Positions 31,923 through 34,195 of a DNA stretch of 34,195 nt are shown in pieces (position 1 is the stretch's first letter; each line of letters begins with the position of its first letter). This DNA comes from Verrucomicrobiales bacterium (lineage in GTDB: Bacteria > Verrucomicrobiota > Verrucomicrobiia > Verrucomicrobiales > SLCJ01), in assembly GCA_024636835.1 (NCBI GenBank), contig JAGXGH010000006.1:1-34195 (forward strand). The letters are read 5' to 3'. The notes below the pieces were generated by a model. It ran no database searches. It had not been told where the DNA came from and worked only from the letters and a program-made list of their open reading frames with translations. Made by a program: the position numbers and the translations under genes.

Positions 31923-31999
31923 ATGATTTTTCACCGGCGCGACGTTCAAATAAGGCGACCGTCACAGCGGATTGCCAGCTCTTAGGATTTCCGGGCGGA

Positions 32000-32881
32000 C
32001 TACCTAACTGCCAAAACTGACACCGCCGCATCATGGATCAGTCGCTCGGCATTGGTCCCGAGGAAATAACTGACAATCGCCGAATGACCGCGCGTCCCAA
32101 GCACCACCAACTCGGAACCACTGGCTTTGACATGCTCCGTGATTGCTACCGATGGCATCTGCGACTCCAGAATCATCGTCTCATAGCGCACCCCATCGAG
32201 TTCCGCCTGATGCCGCTTCAAGCAGCTTTCCATCATCTGTCCGACTTTGGTTCTGCATTCCTCCGCATAGCTCACCGGTGAATCCGCCGCATGCTCCAAT
32301 ACCTCTCCCCAGCTGTCTCGGTTCGGGGGATACATCACATTGACGATCTCCAGTTCCCCTCCGCATTCCCGCGTGATCGCGGCTGCGCTGTTGATCGCGC
32401 GATCGGATGTCTCGGAAAAATCCGTGCATACCACAATTTTCTGAAAATCCCCTCCATGCCAGTCCCTCAGGATCAACACATCGCACGGAGCCGATCTCAC
32501 ACACCTCGCCGCCACCGATCCGAGACGCTCCTTGGTCATGTCATTTGCGGAAACGATCATCACTGAAGCCTCGAGATTCTTCGCAACCTCGTTCAACACA
32601 TCTGCTGGTTTACCACTCTTCACGAGAAACTCGACATTCACTCCCTGATCCTCACTATCCAGCAAGCTTCGGAATTTCTCCTCTGCCTGCAATTTCAAAA
32701 GTTCGAACCCTGGATCTCGTAGACCACTGAATTTGTGAAAATCCTGCCGACTCTGATCCAAGACATGGACTGCGGTCACCGAGGCGCCACGAGCCCCTGC
32801 GGAACGGATCGCATGCCTAAGGACAATAGGAGAGGACTCTGAGAAATCTATCCCGATGACTATGGTAATATGGTCTTTCAT
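32000..32881 (-). CDS. Tandem universal stress protein (UspA-type)
   Basis: This 293-residue cytoplasmic protein has two Usp domains (about 1-140 and 148-293). The second ends with GTRGHSAIVSYFLGT, which fits the ATP-binding pattern G-2x-G-9x-G-(S/T). The corresponding site of the first domain (SANDMTKERLGS) is degenerate, so probably only the second domain binds nucleotide. Both domains start with the usual beta strand and Asp (IVIGIDFSESS, IVVCTDFSETS). Such proteins respond to starvation and stress. It does not look functionally tied to the glycan genes. It lies convergent to the response regulator and divergent from the GH95 gene. Confidence 0.92.
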   Translation of the reverse strand: MKDHITIVIGIDFSESSPIVLRHAIRSAGARGASVTAVHVLDQSRQDFHKFSGLRDPGFELLKLQAEEKFRSLLDSEDQGVNVEFLVKSGKPADVLNEVAKNLEASVMIVSANDMTKERLGSVAARCVRSAPCDVLILRDWHGGDFQKIVVCTDFSETSDRAINSAAAITRECGGELEIVNVMYPPNRDSWGEVLEHAADSPVSYAEECRTKVGQMMESCLKRHQAELDGVRYETMILESQMPSVAITEHVKASGSELVVLGTRGHSAIVSYFLGTNAERLIHDAAVSVLAVR

Positions 32882-33186
32882 GGCTTTTTAGGTCGTTTCG
32901 GCATTTGATGCCTGTGTTATCGATACCCAAATTGGCAACAACTGCTACCCATCGAGTAACCGGACATATAATGTCAAAAATCGCGAATAATCTGAAGCAG
33001 TTTCGTAAGAAACCGCCGTGTATTGAAGGTTCGAAGTGATAACTAGAAACGACCACTACATTGTGTCTGCTCCATGAGGCTGATGTGGTTTTACCCATGG
33101 CTGTTTTCCGGCTTTGTCGTAATACGAGTTTACGCTTGGTGCGGTCGAGTGAAGTGATCGTAAAGTGTAAGCCAGAACCTTAGACA
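32882..33186. other. Divergent promoter region between stress protein and GH95 genes
   Basis: No supported gene was found. A 27-codon hydrophobic open frame at 33074-33157 (+) was noted but not accepted. TTTACG near 33130 and CGTAAA near 33160 form an inverted pair around CACTTCACT-like sequence on the minus strand, which may be a regulatory site. A clear -35/-10 pair was not recognised. Confidence 0.35.
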
Positions 33187-33202
33187 CGCGTATCCCTACG
33201 CG
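33187..33202 (+). promoter_or_regulatory. Inverted repeat directly before the GH95 start codon
   Basis: CGCGTA (33187-33192) and TACGCG (33197-33202) form a perfect 6-base stem with a TCCC loop, ending 2 bases before the ATG. It could be an operator or an mRNA hairpin that covers the ribosome-binding region, where no Shine-Dalgarno sequence is visible. Confidence 0.4.
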
Positions 33203-33204
33203 AC

Positions 33205-34195
33205 ATGATGACATTACGCCATGCCCTCAAGCGCTGTATTACACTACTCTTTGGCAGCATCCTTACAACAACACATGCCGACAATGCCGAGCCGGATCCA
33301 AGCAATACCCTATGGTATAGCCAACCGGCCGCCGACTGGCAGCATGAGGCCTTGCCTATCGGTAATGGACGCATCGGCGCAATGATTTTTGGCCGAGTCG
33401 GTCAGGAACGCATCGCCCTCAATGAGGAATCCGTGTGGTCGGGATCACGTGTCGAATGGAACCGCGAAAACGCTTCGGAAAACCTGCCCGAGATTCGCAA
33501 ACTCCTGCTTGATGGGAAAAACGACGAGGCCGAAAAACTGGTCAATCAAACCTTCACCTGCACCGGAGGCGGATCGCGTAGCGGCACGTGGGGGTGTTAT
33601 CAGGAACTGGGCAACCTCAACATCGAATGGATCACCAACACGCTATCCTTGCCGCTCAGTGATTGGAAATACCAGCTGATGGAAACGCCGGGAATCACCA
33701 ATCCGCGCGACCGCTATCAGTTGATCAACAAGTTGGTAGCTGAGGCCGTCAAGATCGACACCGACGACAGCGGTTGGATCAATTACGTCATCGCCGACGG
33801 CAAGGCGACCAAGGGAGAGCGCAAGTTGGTAAATGGCGATGTCGTGGTGATGCGCCACCATTTAACACTCAGCAAAGAACAACACGCGTCACTCGGTATG
33901 TTGCGCATCGGCGTTCGCGCCCGTCAAGGCAGCGTCTACGTCAACGGTCAGGAAGTCGGCGACCTACCCGGCTGGCAAGCGGGAGGACACGATAAATTTG
34001 CCACGGATATAAACAAGTTCCTGAAGCCCGGCAACAACGTCATCGCCGTCAAGTGCTCACAATACCGTCGGCAAGGACAACTCCCGCTGGAGATCTCTCT
34101 CGATCCCGGCGAAACCACCGACAACTACCACCGCCAGCTCGATCTCAGTAATGCAGTCTCCACCGTTACCTACACCAAAGACGGCATCACCTACA
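33205..34195 (+). CDS. GH95-family glycosidase, N-terminal part (runs off the window)
   Basis: The open frame continues past the window end; 330 codons are visible. ATG 33205 (a second ATG follows at once) gives a signal peptide (MMTLRHALKRC, hydrophobic core, about 25 residues). The segment LWYSQPAADWQHEALPIGNG, followed by RIGAMIFGRV and LNEESVWSG, is the hallmark start of GH95. An insertion-like beta-sandwich region (about residues 150-305, with GSVYVNGQEVG and KPGNNVIAVK) resembles a GH2-type jelly-roll and interrupts the N-terminal GH95 domain, which resumes with LDLSNAVSTVTYTKDG. GH95 enzymes are inverting alpha-L-fucosidases or alpha-L-galactosidases. The catalytic domain lies outside the window, so activity cannot be judged. 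It fits the glycan-degrading theme of the locus. Confidence 0.88.
   Translation, partial: MMTLRHALKRCITLLFGSILTTTHADNAEPDPSNTLWYSQPAADWQHEALPIGNGRIGAMIFGRVGQERIALNEESVWSGSRVEWNRENASENLPEIRKLLLDGKNDEAEKLVNQTFTCTGGGSRSGTWGCYQELGNLNIEWITNTLSLPLSDWKYQLMETPGITNPRDRYQLINKLVAEAVKIDTDDSGWINYVIADGKATKGERKLVNGDVVVMRHHLTLSKEQHASLGMLRIGVRARQGSVYVNGQEVGDLPGWQAGGHDKFATDINKFLKPGNNVIAVKCSQYRRQGQLPLEISLDPGETTDNYHRQLDLSNAVSTVTYTKDGITY

Noticed and set aside
33074..33157. Hydrophobic 27-codon open frame upstream of the GH95 gene, possible leader peptide
   Set aside because: It has no ribosome binding site, no run of regulatory codons and no attenuator-like hairpin. Length and content are compatible with chance.

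Overview
The window looks like a carbohydrate-degradation island from a member of the Verrucomicrobiota. This is inferred from gene content: two PEP-CTERM proteins with short arginine-rich C-termini, very large secreted proteins built from Ig-like, Big_1, SbsA-like and calcium-binding (TSP3-like) modules, a DUF6288 protein, a GntR/LacI-type regulator, GH27 and GH95 enzymes, and starts that mostly lack a clear Shine-Dalgarno sequence. No 16S rRNA or other species marker is present, so the phylum call is an inference.

Layout, left to right. (1) 275-5758 (+): a giant secreted DUF6288 protein with PASTA modules. (2) 5979-9095 (+): a tight three-gene cytoplasmic sugar operon (Gfo/Idh/MocA dehydrogenase, ketose 3-epimerase-like TIM barrel, PfkB kinase) with a perfect inverted repeat before its first gene. 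(3) 9300-10958 (+): a secreted SASA-type carbohydrate esterase. (4) 10998-13796 (-): an M6-like metalloprotease and a GH27 alpha-galactosidase. (5) 14153-19699 (-): cassette A, made of a PEP-CTERM protein, a terminator, a very large esterase broken by a one-base frameshift, and a GntR/LacI regulator. (6) 20140-23656 (-): a second GH27 enzyme (with NPCBM) followed by a secreted multi-domain protein. (7) 23888-28914 (-): cassette B, again a PEP-CTERM protein, a terminator and a very large esterase. (8) 29208-31894 (+): a sensor kinase with discoidin-like extracytoplasmic domains and its NarL-type response regulator. (9) 32000-32881 (-): a double-domain universal stress protein. (10) 33205 to the window end (+): the start of a GH95 enzyme.

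The enzymes fit together as an exo-acting system for an O-acetylated glycan containing alpha-galactosyl and probably fucosyl or L-galactosyl residues. SASA esterases would remove acetyl groups, GH27 and GH95 enzymes would remove terminal sugars, and the dehydrogenase/epimerase/kinase operon would process a released sugar. The membrane-spanning two-component system and the GntR/LacI regulator are candidate glycan sensors. No SusC/SusD pair, sulfatase or dedicated transporter was seen.

The most striking signal is a twin-cassette design. In two places a small PEP-CTERM protein is encoded just upstream of a giant esterase whose N-terminal module is homologous to that same small protein. The two pairs use different, apparently unrelated modules, while the two PEP-CTERM genes share a conserved leader sequence. 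This suggests a modular system of a surface-sorted protein plus a cognate enzyme. Other points of note are a three-copy palindromic repeat, two copies of which begin exactly at stop codons, and a C-terminal module shared by four secreted proteins.
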